64,000 nt of DNA from a virus. Position numbers and translations under genes: made by a program. The DNA lies in IMG/VR virus record IMGVR_UViG_3300032046_000005, positions 51,633-115,632 of that record, one strand, 5' to 3'. Shown one piece after another: positions 51,025 to 58,146 of this stretch; positions within the stretch are counted from its first letter, which is position 1, and each line of letters opens with the position of its first letter. The notes under the pieces are model-generated. The model searched no databases and had not been told where the DNA came from. It worked only from the letters and a program-made list of their open reading frames with translations.

Positions 51025-52107
51025 ATGAAAAAACCATTTCAACAATTATCTTTAATAGATTTTATTAATACTCAAAAAAACCAAATAAAAAAAAAAGACC
51101 CATATCCTAATTTTTTTTTTAAAAAGAATTTAAAAGAATCTACTTTACGAAACATAAAACATATTTTTGTTAGATCATATAAAATTAAACCAGAAGAATG
51201 TGAATGTTGTCACGAAAAGAAAAAACTTGTACTTTCTTTCTTATACCATCCTCAACCTTATACTTTTAACATTGAAGATTATCGTTATTTATGCGTATCT
51301 TGTCATATGAAATATGATTTAAAAATTGGGCAAAGGAAAAGATATTCACATATAACTTCTTTAGAAACAAGAAAAAAAATATCTGAAAAAAACAAAGGAA
51401 GAATAAGTCCTATGAAAGGAAAACACCATTCTTTAGAAACTTTAGAAAAAATGAGGCAATCTTGCAAAGGAAAATCTTCAGGAATGAAAGGAAAACATCA
51501 TTCTTTAGAAGCAAAGAAAAAAATATCTGAAAAATTAAAGAAAAAAAAGAAAAAAATAATAATAGAAAAACCAATTTTAGAATCTTCAATTGATTATATT
51601 CGAAAATATATAAAAAAATATAAAATAAAAAGTAATATATGCGAAATTTGTCATAAAAATAAAAAACTTATTCTTTCATTAATTGATTATGATAAAGGTT
51701 ATACATATAATGTAAATGATTATAGATATATATGTTATTCTTGTAATTCTAAATATCTTATTAGCCAAAATCGGATTCAAATTCCTATTCATAATATTCC
51801 CCATTCTGAAGAAACTAAGAAAAAGTTGTCAATAATTAATACATCAAATCCTACAAAATCTATGTTAGGAAAACATCATTCTTTAGAAACTAAAAAGAAA
51901 ATGTCAATGTCACATAATGGAAAAAACAAACCAAATTTTGAAAATGATCCAATTAAAAAAGAAGTTGAAATGTTTTTGCATTTTAATAATGAATTAAAAA
52001 TTAATCAGTGTCCTTATTGTAAAATACATTATGAAACACGAAATAAGAATAAAATTTTCTGTTCTCAAAAATGTATGCAATTATATCACAGAAAAAAATT
52101 TTTGTGA
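51025..52107 (+). CDS. HNH homing endonuclease with duplicated HNH-like and NUMOD3 units
   Basis: 360 residues. CECCHEKKKLVLSFLYH...YRYLCVSCHMKYD is an HNH-like zinc module; a second, CEICHKNKKLILSLIDY...YRYICYSCNSKY, is its duplicate about 150 residues on. Between and after them are NUMOD3 motifs (MKGKHHSLETLEKM; GKHHSLETKKKMS), at least four copies. A final CPYCKIHYETRNK..CSQKC cluster closes the protein. ATG 51025 follows a CATTTAATT box by 25-30 bp. Confidence 0.75.
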   Translation: MKKPFQQLSLIDFINTQKNQIKKKDPYPNFFFKKNLKESTLRNIKHIFVRSYKIKPEECECCHEKKKLVLSFLYHPQPYTFNIEDYRYLCVSCHMKYDLKIGQRKRYSHITSLETRKKISEKNKGRISPMKGKHHSLETLEKMRQSCKGKSSGMKGKHHSLEAKKKISEKLKKKKKKIIIEKPILESSIDYIRKYIKKYKIKSNICEICHKNKKLILSLIDYDKGYTYNVNDYRYICYSCNSKYLISQNRIQIPIHNIPHSEETKKKLSIINTSNPTKSMLGKHHSLETKKKMSMSHNGKNKPNFENDPIKKEVEMFLHFNNELKINQCPYCKIHYETRNKNKIFCSQKCMQLYHRKKFL

Positions 52108-52349
52108 TATAAAAACAACTTTTATCATATTTCCAAATTTTGAAAAAAGGTAATTATCTTTTATAATTATCAAAAAAATTTTTTCTAGATCTCCAAATCA
52201 TATTAAAAAAAATAAAAAAGCATTTTTTGATTTAACTTCTATAACAAATTAATATCTAAAAAAGCCTCTTTTTTGCATAATTACAAGTAAGAAAAAGCAT
52301 GCTTACAACTGAAGGTTTTATCTTTTAAAATTTTAAAGATCTTAATGAA

Positions 52350-52360
52350 CATATAAATAT
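52350..52360 (+). promoter_or_regulatory. TATA-like box for a candidate ncRNA
   Basis: CATATAAATAT, the form used by several genes here, but followed by no open frame. A start near 52382 (GGGATTAGGACG) would fit the usual spacing. Confidence 0.45.
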
Positions 52361-52381
52361 TATTAATTAAATAAGGGATTA

Positions 52382-52560
52382 GGACGAATGATATGGTGAT
52401 GATGTAGTGCGTGAAGATCAGGAGATCGTTTGTATCAGAACATCACGCATTCTAACACATCATGATATAAATGATATATAATTACATGTAATGATATATA
52501 ATAATAACGCTTGTGATGTAACACCAATGTTTGGGCACATGGGCATTAGGTGTAACAACA
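52382..52560 (+). ncRNA. Candidate structured ncRNA
   Basis: Stem 1: ATGATGT (52399-52405) with ACATCAT (52457-52463). Stem 2 inside it: TGCGTGA (52408-52414) with TCACGCA (52443-52449), enclosing GATC-AGGA-GATC (52416-52427). Stem 3: GTAACACC-AATG (52518-52529) with CATT-A-GGTGTAAC (52544-52556), 11-12 pairs with one mismatch and one bulge, loop TTTGGGCACATGGG. The region is richer in G+C than its surroundings, as AT-rich archaeal RNA genes usually are. No known RNA family is recognised; the ends are estimates. Confidence 0.45.
52470..52503. repeat. AT-rich iterons around a 12-bp palindrome
   Basis: ATGATATATAAT is present twice on either side of ATTACATGTAAT, with a further ATGATATAA just before. 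The arrangement resembles an initiator or repressor binding array. Confidence 0.5.
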
Positions 52561-52704
52561 AGAAATCGGCATGGTGTAGGTTTTAACTAGTATATACAAG
52601 TCAACTTAATATATGCAAGTACGAGTAATATAAACCATACAAAGGAAAAAAAATCAGTTGAAAAAACCATATAGAACACGTGTTTTTGTATATGATTTTA
52701 CGAA

Positions 52705-52989
52705 TCATGTTACTGATTTTTGATCAAGCAAGGAAAAAATTTCAATGATTTTTTTTTGGTTGTGTTCATATCGTTTAATTTTAATTTTTTTTGTTTCAAC
52801 GATATTATTTTTCTGCATATTGTTCAGGAGAGTAAGAACAAACGGTTTAAGTTTATTATCAGAACCAAAAACGTGATCTGGATTCAAACATATAACAAGA
52901 GTTTTGAAGTCACGATCAAATGGGTATAAGATTTGTAATAGGTGTAAAAGTTCAGTTTTAAGTGCATTAATATCGATGGATTTAACCAT
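52705..52989 (-). CDS. Hypothetical helical protein, possible winged helix
   Basis: 94 residues from ATG 52989 (MVKSIDINALKTELLHLLQIL). A middle segment LKPFVLTLLNNMQKNNIVETKKIKIKRYEHN has the helix-plus-wing look of small archaeal DNA-binding proteins. The frame is open further upstream to 53055, but that part has no support. It may regulate the adjacent structured region. Confidence 0.45.
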   Translation of the reverse strand: MVKSIDINALKTELLHLLQILYPFDRDFKTLVICLNPDHVFGSDNKLKPFVLTLLNNMQKNNIVETKKIKIKRYEHNQKKIIEIFSLLDQKSVT

Positions 52990-53044
52990 ATATAGATATG
53001 GTAAGGGATTGAATATAAAGGTATTGGTTTGCAGTAAACTTGGA

Positions 53045-53070
53045 ATTGACATCAACTTTTTGTTGTCAAT
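53045..53070. repeat. Short hairpin upstream of the 52705-52989 gene
   Basis: ATTGA-cat-CAAC-TTTTT-GTTG-TCAAT: nine pairs with a 3-nt bulge. Located about 56-81 bp upstream of the minus-strand ATG. Operator or leader hairpin. Confidence 0.45.
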
Positions 53071-53122
53071 AATTGATTGCTACATTTTAGAATGAACATT
53101 AAAATGAACAAAAAAAACAAAA

Positions 53123-53133
53123 CATTTAAATAG
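53123..53133 (+). promoter_or_regulatory. TATA box
   Basis: CATTTAAATAG about 62-72 bp before ATG 53195, implying a leader of about 40 nt. Confidence 0.55.
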
Positions 53134-53194
53134 GACGATTGATATATATTAATTATAGAACAAAAAATAAAACCAAAAAAGAATGTGAAAAAAA

Positions 53195-53533
53195 ATGGGA
53201 GGAATTATTTTAAAACAAAATATTATAATAGAAAACATGGAATATCATATTAAAGGAGAAGTTGACGCATGGGAGACTTGTTTGTGGAGAGTAACAGTCT
53301 TTGGTTCAATAACGAGAAAGATCGACGATAAAACGATAGAATTCAAGTACGAAGCCATTAATCGTAAGGTTTACGATTCGAGACATAACGAGTTTGATTC
53401 AGTTAAATCGGGAAATCTTACTGTTATTGGAGACCTCGTGATAATCAGAGCCATTAACCCAAAATATTACGAGGAAGACGATCCTTTAAGTAATGGAGAT
53501 TTAAATCTTGAAGTTTTATTTAAAAACAATTAA
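53195..53533 (+). CDS. Hypothetical beta-rich protein
   Basis: 112 residues with alternating strands (YHIKGEVDAWETCLWRVTVF; NLTVIGDLVIIRAI), a possible OB- or SH3-like barrel. Acidic C-terminus. Could be a single-strand DNA-binding or similar early protein, but no diagnostic motif is visible. Confidence 0.5.
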   Translation: MGGIILKQNIIIENMEYHIKGEVDAWETCLWRVTVFGSITRKIDDKTIEFKYEAINRKVYDSRHNEFDSVKSGNLTVIGDLVIIRAINPKYYEEDDPLSNGDLNLEVLFKNN

Positions 53534-53617
53534 TTAAGTTTTTTTATTATTTTTATTTTTCACGATCACATTAATCAATCTAATATTTAACAATTGTAGA
53601 TATAACATTTAACAATC

Positions 53618-54046
53618 ATGAGAACGAAGCAACAAAAAATAATTTACGTGTGTCGGAGTTGTGGCAAGAAGTATTTTTACCTGAAGTGCTTGAAGAATCA
53701 CCAGATCAAGAAACAACACGCGCCAATTTGGGTGATTTATCACGTGCACGACGATTTAATGGACCTGAAAAGAGAAATCCAGGAGCTTCGAGACGAAGTC
53801 AACGAACTAAAAAACAACGGGTTGTTCATCGAGAACTTCAATACCACGCTACCACGCATCAGGAAACAAGCAAGAGTTAAAGAAAAGAATAAAGATCAAA
53901 CAAATTTAACGATAGTGATCCAAGAAATGAACCTTTATTTCAAGGAAAAAAAGCAACAAAAAAACAACAATAATGGTGAAGAACACAACTTGAAACCTTC
54001 GGAATTGTTCAGGCAACAAATTGTTGTTGAAAAAACAAAAGTTTAA
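53618..54046 (+). CDS. C2H2 zinc-finger protein with coiled coil
   Basis: 142 residues. YVCRSCGKKYFYLKCLKNHQIKKQH is a C2H2 finger (Cys, Cys, His, His) at residues 10-34, read here in two overlapping parts CRSCGKKYF and LKNHQIKKQH. A coiled coil follows (50-70, LKREIQELRDEVNELKN), then a basic Gln/Asn-rich tail. Likely sequence-specific DNA-binding regulator acting as a dimer. Confidence 0.65.
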   Translation: MRTKQQKIIYVCRSCGKKYFYLKCLKNHQIKKQHAPIWVIYHVHDDLMDLKREIQELRDEVNELKNNGLFIENFNTTLPRIRKQARVKEKNKDQTNLTIVIQEMNLYFKEKKQQKNNNNGEEHNLKPSELFRQQIVVEKTKV

Positions 54047-54051
54047 ATAGT
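54041..54051 (+). promoter_or_regulatory. TATA box
   Basis: GTTTAAATAGT overlaps the previous stop and lies about 27-37 bp before ATG 54078. Confidence 0.55.
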
Positions 54052-54077
54052 ATATAAAACATATACTAATTAGTGAT

Positions 54078-54233
54078 ATGAAAATGAAAATAATAAACGT
54101 TAAAAGATACACAAATCCTTTCAAATGGGAACTATTTCTTGCTTTTACTATCATAAAAGCAAATGGAAAACAAGTTCAAAAGATATATTGTTATAACAAT
54201 AACGGCATATCGATTGAAATTATCAAATCTTGA
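54078..54233 (+). CDS. Small hypothetical protein (51 aa)
   Basis: Starts MKMKIINVKRYTNPFKWELF; beta-strand-rich. Own TATA box and a T-run terminator (54236-54253) frame it, so it is a likely real gene. Confidence 0.55.
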   Translation: MKMKIINVKRYTNPFKWELFLAFTIIKANGKQVQKIYCYNNNGISIEIIKS

Positions 54234-54235
54234 TC

Positions 54236-54253
54236 TTTTTTTTATTTTTTTTT
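54236..54253 (+). terminator. Oligo-T terminator
   Basis: T runs interrupted by one A right after the stop at 54233. Confidence 0.5.
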
Positions 54254-54268
54254 GAACAACTTCAATAA

Positions 54269-54279
54269 CTTTAAATATT
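54269..54279 (+). promoter_or_regulatory. TATA box
   Basis: CTTTAAATATT; a start near 54305 would give a 60-nt leader before ATG 54369. Confidence 0.45.
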
Positions 54280-54368
54280 ACAACTTCTTATGATCATTCA
54301 TACTAATGAGATTATTTTATACAATAAAAAAACAACACATTAAAAATCAAAACAAGAAAGTGAAAAAC

Positions 54369-54533
54369 ATGGAACAACCTCAAAAAGTAAAAATTGAAAA
54401 GGACGCCAACATGATCCTTTTCGAAGAGAAAACTGGCAAGCACGCAATTTATGCCAGTAAAGTCACCAAACAATACGAAAAGTTTAAAGCAAAGCAAAAC
54501 AAGGCTTCAGTTGCACCTGAAACCAAAATCTAA
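54369..54533 (+). CDS. Small basic protein (54 aa)
   Basis: Starts MEQPQKVKIEKDANMILFEE; Lys/Ala-rich C-terminus (KAKQNKASVAPETKI) similar to histone-like tails. ATG 54369 follows a purine-rich AAGTGAAAAAC; the frame extends upstream to 54306 but that part is weak. Confidence 0.5.
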   Translation: MEQPQKVKIEKDANMILFEEKTGKHAIYASKVTKQYEKFKAKQNKASVAPETKI

Positions 54534-54540
54534 TTAATAT

Positions 54541-54570
54541 TTCTTTTTTTCTTTTTTCTTTTTTTTTGTT
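54541..54570. terminator. Oligo-T tract between convergent genes
   Basis: T runs on the plus strand after 54533, facing the convergent gene at 54613; likely terminates the rightward operon. Confidence 0.5.
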
Positions 54571-54612
54571 CTTTATCTTTATACTTTCTGAACTTTCGCT
54601 TCCAAACTACAT

Positions 54613-54894
54613 CTAATCTCCTGATACTATTACCCTTTCCGCATCCAATAACAACTCCACATCATCGGTTGAAAGTTGTTTGATTGGAGCCATCTTAGCC
54701 TTGATCAACACGTACATCCTCCTTATGATCCTTTTCATGTTCTTCACGTCGCTTTGTTGAAACCTGATGAATTCTAACCTGTGCGATTCTAACGTGTTGT
54801 AATTCATGTCTCCAAAATTAAACTTTAACTCCCTGATACTCGCATCTGGATGCTTTTCCATGTATAACCAAACTTTTCTCTTAATTGTTGTCAT
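54613..54894 (-). CDS. Putative HTH transcription regulator
   Basis: 93 residues. MEKHPDASIRELKFNFGDMNYNTLESHRLEF (in two parts: HPDASIRELKFNF and NYNTLESHRLEF) reads as a helix-turn-helix with the second helix contacting DNA. The C-terminus is a helix that may dimerise. Its own promoter carries an unusually clear triple half-site operator (54911-54964), which suggests autoregulation, as in phage repressors. Confidence 0.55.
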   Translation of the reverse strand: MTTIKRKVWLYMEKHPDASIRELKFNFGDMNYNTLESHRLEFIRFQQSDVKNMKRIIRRMYVLIKAKMAPIKQLSTDDVELLLDAERVIVSGD

Positions 54895-54910
54895 TTTTTT
54901 ACATCAAAAT

Positions 54911-54964
54911 TTTTCTGTTTGTATAGATATTTTTCTATTTGTATAGATACTTATCTATACAAAT
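54911..54964 (-). promoter_or_regulatory. Triple half-site operator upstream of the HTH regulator
   Basis: Two tandem 20-bp repeats (54911-54930 and 54931-54950; 18 of 20 identical, core TTTGTATAGATA) are followed by an inverted copy. ATTTGTATAGATA-CT-TATCTATACAAAT (54937-54964) is a perfect 13-bp palindrome. It lies just downstream of a TATATATAAAC box for the regulator gene, over the expected start site, so binding would block transcription. Confidence 0.85.
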
Positions 54965-54970
54965 AAACAT

Positions 54971-54985
54971 TTGTTTATATATATA
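54971..54985 (-). promoter_or_regulatory. TATA box of the HTH regulator gene
   Basis: On the minus strand TATATATAAACAAATG; about 25 bp upstream of the middle of the operator palindrome. Confidence 0.5.
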
Positions 54986-55017
54986 CTTTATTGTTCAAAA
55001 ATTATAACTCATTAAAA

Positions 55018-55055
55018 CCCATACCCAACCCCAAACAAGCAACTTTAAAAACCCC
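55018..55055 (-). other. Four G-runs on the minus strand
   Basis: C-runs of 3, 3, 4 and 4 on the plus strand at 55018-55020, 55024-55026, 55029-55032 and 55052-55055. Rare in this AT-rich genome. Could fold as a G-quadruplex, though one loop would be 19 nt. Confidence 0.4.
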
Positions 55056-55073
55056 GTTTTCGAGCACACTACA

Positions 55074-55122
55074 AGGTTAAAGGCAGTTTTGGAAAAGAAT
55101 GTATGGATCAAGCCTTATACCT
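55074..55122. repeat. Imperfect hairpin in the non-coding region
   Basis: AGGT-TA-AAGGC (55074-55084) pairs with GCCTT-AT-ACCT (55112-55122): nine pairs around a 2x2 internal loop. The minus-strand TATA-like GTATATAATG near 55155 could drive it. Candidate small RNA or operator. Confidence 0.4.
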
Positions 55123-55181
55123 CGTTTTAACACATTCAAACGTCTGAACATTATATACAATACTATTTCACGCATACTATT

Positions 55182-55463
55182 TCACACACACACTTTATAT
55201 ATATACTCTTTATATATATTATCAATAAACTTTTTCACATGAAAGGCGTAATGAAGAAGGTACCAAACAAATGGTTTCGTATTCATATCAACTCCTTTAT
55301 TTACAACATTAAAAACAAAATTACATCCGCAACAAACAAGAAAACCTTTTTCAATTCGCTTGAAAGGAGCCGGAATCGTTCTTTTGCATATATCACAACG
55401 ATCAAGCAATGAAGAATGATCATACCAATCTTGTTGAGTATCAAACGATCTTTTATTAATCAT
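55182..55463 (-). CDS. Zinc-finger hypothetical protein
   Basis: 93 residues from ATG 55463 (MINKRSFDTQQDWYDHSSLL). CDICKRTIPAPFKRIEKGFLVCCGC forms a CxxC...CCxC zinc site (CDICKRTI and FLVCCGCNF). The frame extends upstream to 55499 but ATG 55463 fits the overlap with the next gene. Unassigned. Confidence 0.55.
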   Translation of the reverse strand: MINKRSFDTQQDWYDHSSLLDRCDICKRTIPAPFKRIEKGFLVCCGCNFVFNVVNKGVDMNTKPFVWYLLHYAFHVKKFIDNIYKEYIYKVCV

Positions 55464-55572
55464 GATAATATTTTTCGCTACATAACAACTTGATTCCATA
55501 TATAACCACTAAAATCAACCAAACTACACAAGCGAGCAACATTCCAAGCATAAAAACGTGAACATCAATCAT
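55456..55572 (-). CDS. Small single-TM protein (38 aa)
   Basis: ATG 55572 overlaps the preceding stop, and the product is one hydrophobic helix (FMLGMLLACVVWLILVVI). Overlap on both sides suggests coupling. Confidence 0.5.
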   Translation of the reverse strand: MIDVHVFMLGMLLACVVWLILVVIYGIKLLCSEKYYHD

Positions 55573-55759
55573 AATCATCATCAAAAAAACCATCAAAATA
55601 TTCCTTTGAACATTTTTTGCATAAATGTCCATTTAATAATTTAGTTCTTTTATTTATTATTTTATCGTACCATTTGTCTTTAATGCTCATCAATCGTAAT
55701 TTCTCGCAAGATTCACATTTATAAGGTATTATCACCAATCTATTTATTATACCTAACAT
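55565..55759 (-). CDS. Small zinc-ribbon protein (64 aa)
   Basis: IPYKCESCEKLRLMS and GHLCKKCSKEYF make a two-knuckle zinc ribbon. Acidic tail (FFDDDYD). In a packed minus-strand operon. Confidence 0.55.
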   Translation of the reverse strand: MLGIINRLVIIPYKCESCEKLRLMSIKDKWYDKIINKRTKLLNGHLCKKCSKEYFDGFFDDDYD

Positions 55760-55762
55760 TCA

Positions 55763-55960
55763 TTACCACGATCTATAAGTTGTTATTTTAAATTTGTTAT
55801 ATATTTTACTTTCTTTATCATAATTATAATCAACACCAATTACTCCATTTGTATCTTCAAACATCGAAAAAAACATATCCAAAAATAGTTTTTCAGTTTC
55901 CCATTCAGGAGTAAAAATGAAACCTTTTTCATTTTCATTATCTATATATTTGATTTTCAT
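55763..55960 (-). CDS. Small acidic protein, paralogue of 55967-56170
   Basis: 65 residues. KGFIFTPEWETEKLFLDMFF..FEDTN matches KGLILLPESDLDWGFLGNLF..VNECSN in the adjacent gene, and both have a following beta pair ending in F-K-I-T or F-I-M-R. Tandem duplication of a small alpha/beta protein. Function unknown. Confidence 0.55.
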   Translation of the reverse strand: MKIKYIDNENEKGFIFTPEWETEKLFLDMFFSMFEDTNGVIGVDYNYDKESKIYNKFKITTYRSW

Positions 55961-55966
55961 GATTAA

Positions 55967-56170
55967 TCATTCATTATCCTCAACATTTCTCATTATAAAA
56001 TTATTATCAATTACATCTATAATAAAAGTTGTATTTGAACATTCATTAACAACATCAAACAAATTACCTAAAAATCCCCAATCTAAATCAGATTCAGGAA
56101 GCAATATCAATCCTTTTGTTCCTTTAAAATCAAACATTTTTTCTTTTACTTTTACAATATCAACTTTCAT
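55967..56170 (-). CDS. Small protein, paralogue of 55763-55960
   Basis: 67 residues from ATG 56170 (MKVDIVKVKEKMFDF). See the neighbour for the shared pattern. An upstream TTG at 56176 is possible but not needed. Confidence 0.55.
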   Translation of the reverse strand: MKVDIVKVKEKMFDFKGTKGLILLPESDLDWGFLGNLFDVVNECSNTTFIIDVIDNNFIMRNVEDNE

Positions 56171-56176
56171 GTTCAA

Positions 56177-56323
56177 TCACACATCAAAAGTGAATGAAAG
56201 AAGAGAAGAAAAAACTGTAGCTATAATATATATATATAAAAAATCGTAATGATTTAAGTTGGGATTTAGATTTTCCCTTGCAGTAATATATAATCGTTTT
56301 TTCTGTAAGTTCTCTTCGATCAT
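56177..56323 (-). CDS. Small protein with possible TM segment (48 aa)
   Basis: ATG 56323 gives MIEENLQKKRLYITAREN followed by a hydrophobic C-terminal segment (FLYIYIIATVFSSLLSF). A CATTTAAATATC box lies about 29 bp upstream on the minus strand. It fills most of a 250-bp gap that otherwise shows nothing. Confidence 0.4.
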   Translation of the reverse strand: MIEENLQKKRLYITARENLNPNLNHYDFLYIYIIATVFSSLLSFTFDV

Positions 56324-56424
56324 TCCATGAGTAATAAATAATCAAAGATATTTAAATGTTATGTTTTGTTTTGTTTTAATCATTAAAAAACGATTATTAA
56401 AAATCATAAAAAAAAGAAAAAAAA

Positions 56425-56724
56425 TTATTTAATATCATTAATATGTTGATTAATACCTTTTTTCATCATATCAAGCAACAAAAAATACTGCAATTTAGCA
56501 AATTCTCTCTTTTCAATAGGTACCGTCCATAACATGCCAATAAAAAAAGAAGCAAGTTCGTGAAAAAATTCATCTATTGAAGGCAATATGAAATTTCTTT
56601 CTTTTCGATCTTTATCAAAATCGTCTGAAAACTGCTTTACATTGATATATTTATAATCTTCAATTTCAACTTCGATCTTTTTCCCATCTTTATCTTTCAA
56701 AACATTATCGTTATCTAACAACAT
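56425..56724 (-). CDS. Hypothetical protein
   Basis: 99 residues from ATG 56724 (MLLDNDNVLKDKDGKKIEV), with an aromatic helix near FFHELASFFIGMLW. ATG 56724 lies 14 bp inside the upstream gene; a longer start at 56781 would run through it in another frame. Unassigned. Confidence 0.5.
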   Translation of the reverse strand: MLLDNDNVLKDKDGKKIEVEIEDYKYINVKQFSDDFDKDRKERNFILPSIDEFFHELASFFIGMLWTVPIEKREFAKLQYFLLLDMMKKGINQHINDIK

Positions 56725-56875
56725 ATTCGTTCCATTCCGGATGATCTTTTTCTTGAAAATATCGAACGAACCAAGATTCAATCATTAGTTCGTGCTTGAT
56801 TGCTGGATCTTGTTCGGTTTGCCATTGCTTGCCAAGTTCGGATATGAAATCGTCAAACCAGTTTTTAGGTTTCAT
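56711..56875 (-). CDS. Small hypothetical protein (54 aa)
   Basis: ATG 56875 overlaps the zinc gene stop by ATGA. The product (MKPKNWFDDFISELGKQW...) is Trp/Glu-rich and helical. Overlaps at both ends support it as coding. Confidence 0.55.
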   Translation of the reverse strand: MKPKNWFDDFISELGKQWQTEQDPAIKHELMIESWFVRYFQEKDHPEWNEYVVR

Positions 56876-57240
56876 TTTTTATCATCAAAATTATAATGTT
56901 TGTTCAAATATATTATTTTTTTTTCGATTCTAAATTCAATCGTTTCTTCAAACCATTTAAAAGCATCAAAAACAAAGCTTGTTTCTTTCAAAAGATATTC
57001 GATTTTTGGATAAAAATCAACAAATTCTTTCATTTTATCAAGTTCATCTATTTCTTTGTTATATTCTTCAATATTATCTCGAACAAACTTAACATTTCCA
57101 CATTTTGGACATATTTCGTTCCAATGAAAATCAATACCTCCACACAAACCATCGTCTGATTCTATTCGTTCTGCTCTTGTTTTGCCTTCACAAATCGGAC
57201 AAGTTCCTTTTTCGTTTTTCTTTTTCGTTAATTCGTTCAT
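56872..57240 (-). CDS. Zinc-ribbon protein with helical domain
   Basis: 122 residues. GTCPICEGKTRAERIES and EICPKCGNVKFVR bring four cysteines together (residues 14-48). Then an acidic helical region with IEYLLKETSFVFDAFKWF. Could bind nucleic acid. Not further assigned. Confidence 0.6.
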   Translation of the reverse strand: MNELTKKKNEKGTCPICEGKTRAERIESDDGLCGGIDFHWNEICPKCGNVKFVRDNIEEYNKEIDELDKMKEFVDFYPKIEYLLKETSFVFDAFKWFEETIEFRIEKKIIYLNKHYNFDDKK

Positions 57241-57300
57241 TTTTTCACATCGTCTTTTTTTCTTTCAATTATATCTTTCAAATAATTAACAACCCGATTA

Positions 57301-57423
57301 TCATTTCAACCATTCTTTCGTTAAATAGACAAGTAACACGCTCAGGCAAAACACCAATGCCATCAATATCGTGTTGTATTTAAACAACCAATATTCTAAC
57401 CTGTTGATCGTTTTTTGCTTCAT
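57301..57423 (-). CDS. Small single-TM protein (40 aa)
   Basis: Starts MKQKTINRLEYWLFKYN, then ILMALVFCLSVLLVYL as one membrane helix. It is the first gene of the leftward operon next to the AT-rich intergenic region. Confidence 0.5.
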   Translation of the reverse strand: MKQKTINRLEYWLFKYNTILMALVFCLSVLLVYLTKEWLK

Positions 57424-57562
57424 CGTTCAAAAATCTCAACGTTAATACTATACAAATATCATTACAAGTATTTAAAGTTGTTTGATTTTTTTGTGTTACT
57501 TTTGCATTACAAAACACACTTGTTCAAACCATTATAAAATGAATAATGAACACATATCATAT

Positions 57563-57593
57563 AAAATGTAATGAAAATGTAATAAAAATGTAT
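57563..57593. repeat. Three AAAATGTAAT-type iterons
   Basis: AAAATGTAAT at 57563-57572 and 57574-57583, and AAAATGTAT at 57585-57593, spaced 11 bp apart (one helical turn), which suits cooperative protein binding. Confidence 0.6.
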
Positions 57594-57943
57594 CATTGAT
57601 TTCGAAGAGATAAAGGTTAAACAAATAAAAATAAGCCTATATATATATAATATTTTTATTAAAAAAATAATATATATATGGTTATGTAGAAAAAATTTCA
57701 TTTTAATATATAAACATATAAATATAAATATATATATAAATAAATATATAAAAATTAAATATTATTATACGGATACACACGGATGATCGATGAAATGTAA
57801 CGCTAGTTTTGTGACGGGTTCTAAAGCTTTCCTTTCTTATTTTATGGGTATATATTCAATGAAAATCACATTTTTTTTTGTATTATAAGAAGGTTTGAAA
57901 GCTTGATAATTGATTTTTATTTTTTTGAATTGAAAATGATACA

Positions 57944-57981
57944 TTTTCTTGATATATATGGTATTTTTTCTTGATATATAT
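57944..57981. repeat. 16-bp tandem repeat
   Basis: TTTTCTTGATATATAT at 57944-57959 and 57966-57981, identical, 22-bp period. Confidence 0.65.
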
Positions 57982-58146
57982 AATAAAAATATATACTAAA
58001 TGAATGTATATATATGGTTTCTCGTGTAATGGGAGTAATAAAAATATATATTTTAATAGCCTGTATATACGAAAATAGAAAAGTTTATAAATAAAGAATT
58101 ATCTATATTATTATTTAAAAAAATATAGAAGATATGAGATGATGAA

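Larger units (their letters stand above)
52108..52704. other. 600-bp non-coding region with structured RNA and origin-like features
   Basis: No convincing gene. From left to right it holds an AT-rich stretch; a TATA-like CATATAAATAT at 52350-52360; a nested stem at 52399-52463; an AT-rich block with repeated ATGATATATAAT and the palindrome ATTACATGTAAT (52481-52492); a second strong hairpin at 52517-52557; then AT-rich sequence. The minus-strand gene to the right converges on it. Confidence 0.6.
57424..58146. other. AT-rich divergent intergenic region, candidate replication/partition site
   Basis: About 720 bp without a convincing gene between divergent operons. It contains three AAAATGTAAT-type iterons at 57563-57593 (11-bp spacing), long TA-rich blocks, a small G+C-richer island (57768-57830, CGGATACACACGGATGATCGATG), an inverted pair AAGCTTTC/GAAAGCTT (57824-57831, 57897-57904) and a tandem 16-bp repeat (57944-57981). 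The next rightward genes are an RHH protein and a ParB-like fusion, which fits a partition or origin locus. Confidence 0.45.

Noticed and set aside
52382-52560. Box C/D sRNA
   Set aside because: A GTGATGA C-box-like sequence is present, but no CTGA D box at a suitable distance, so the class is not supported.
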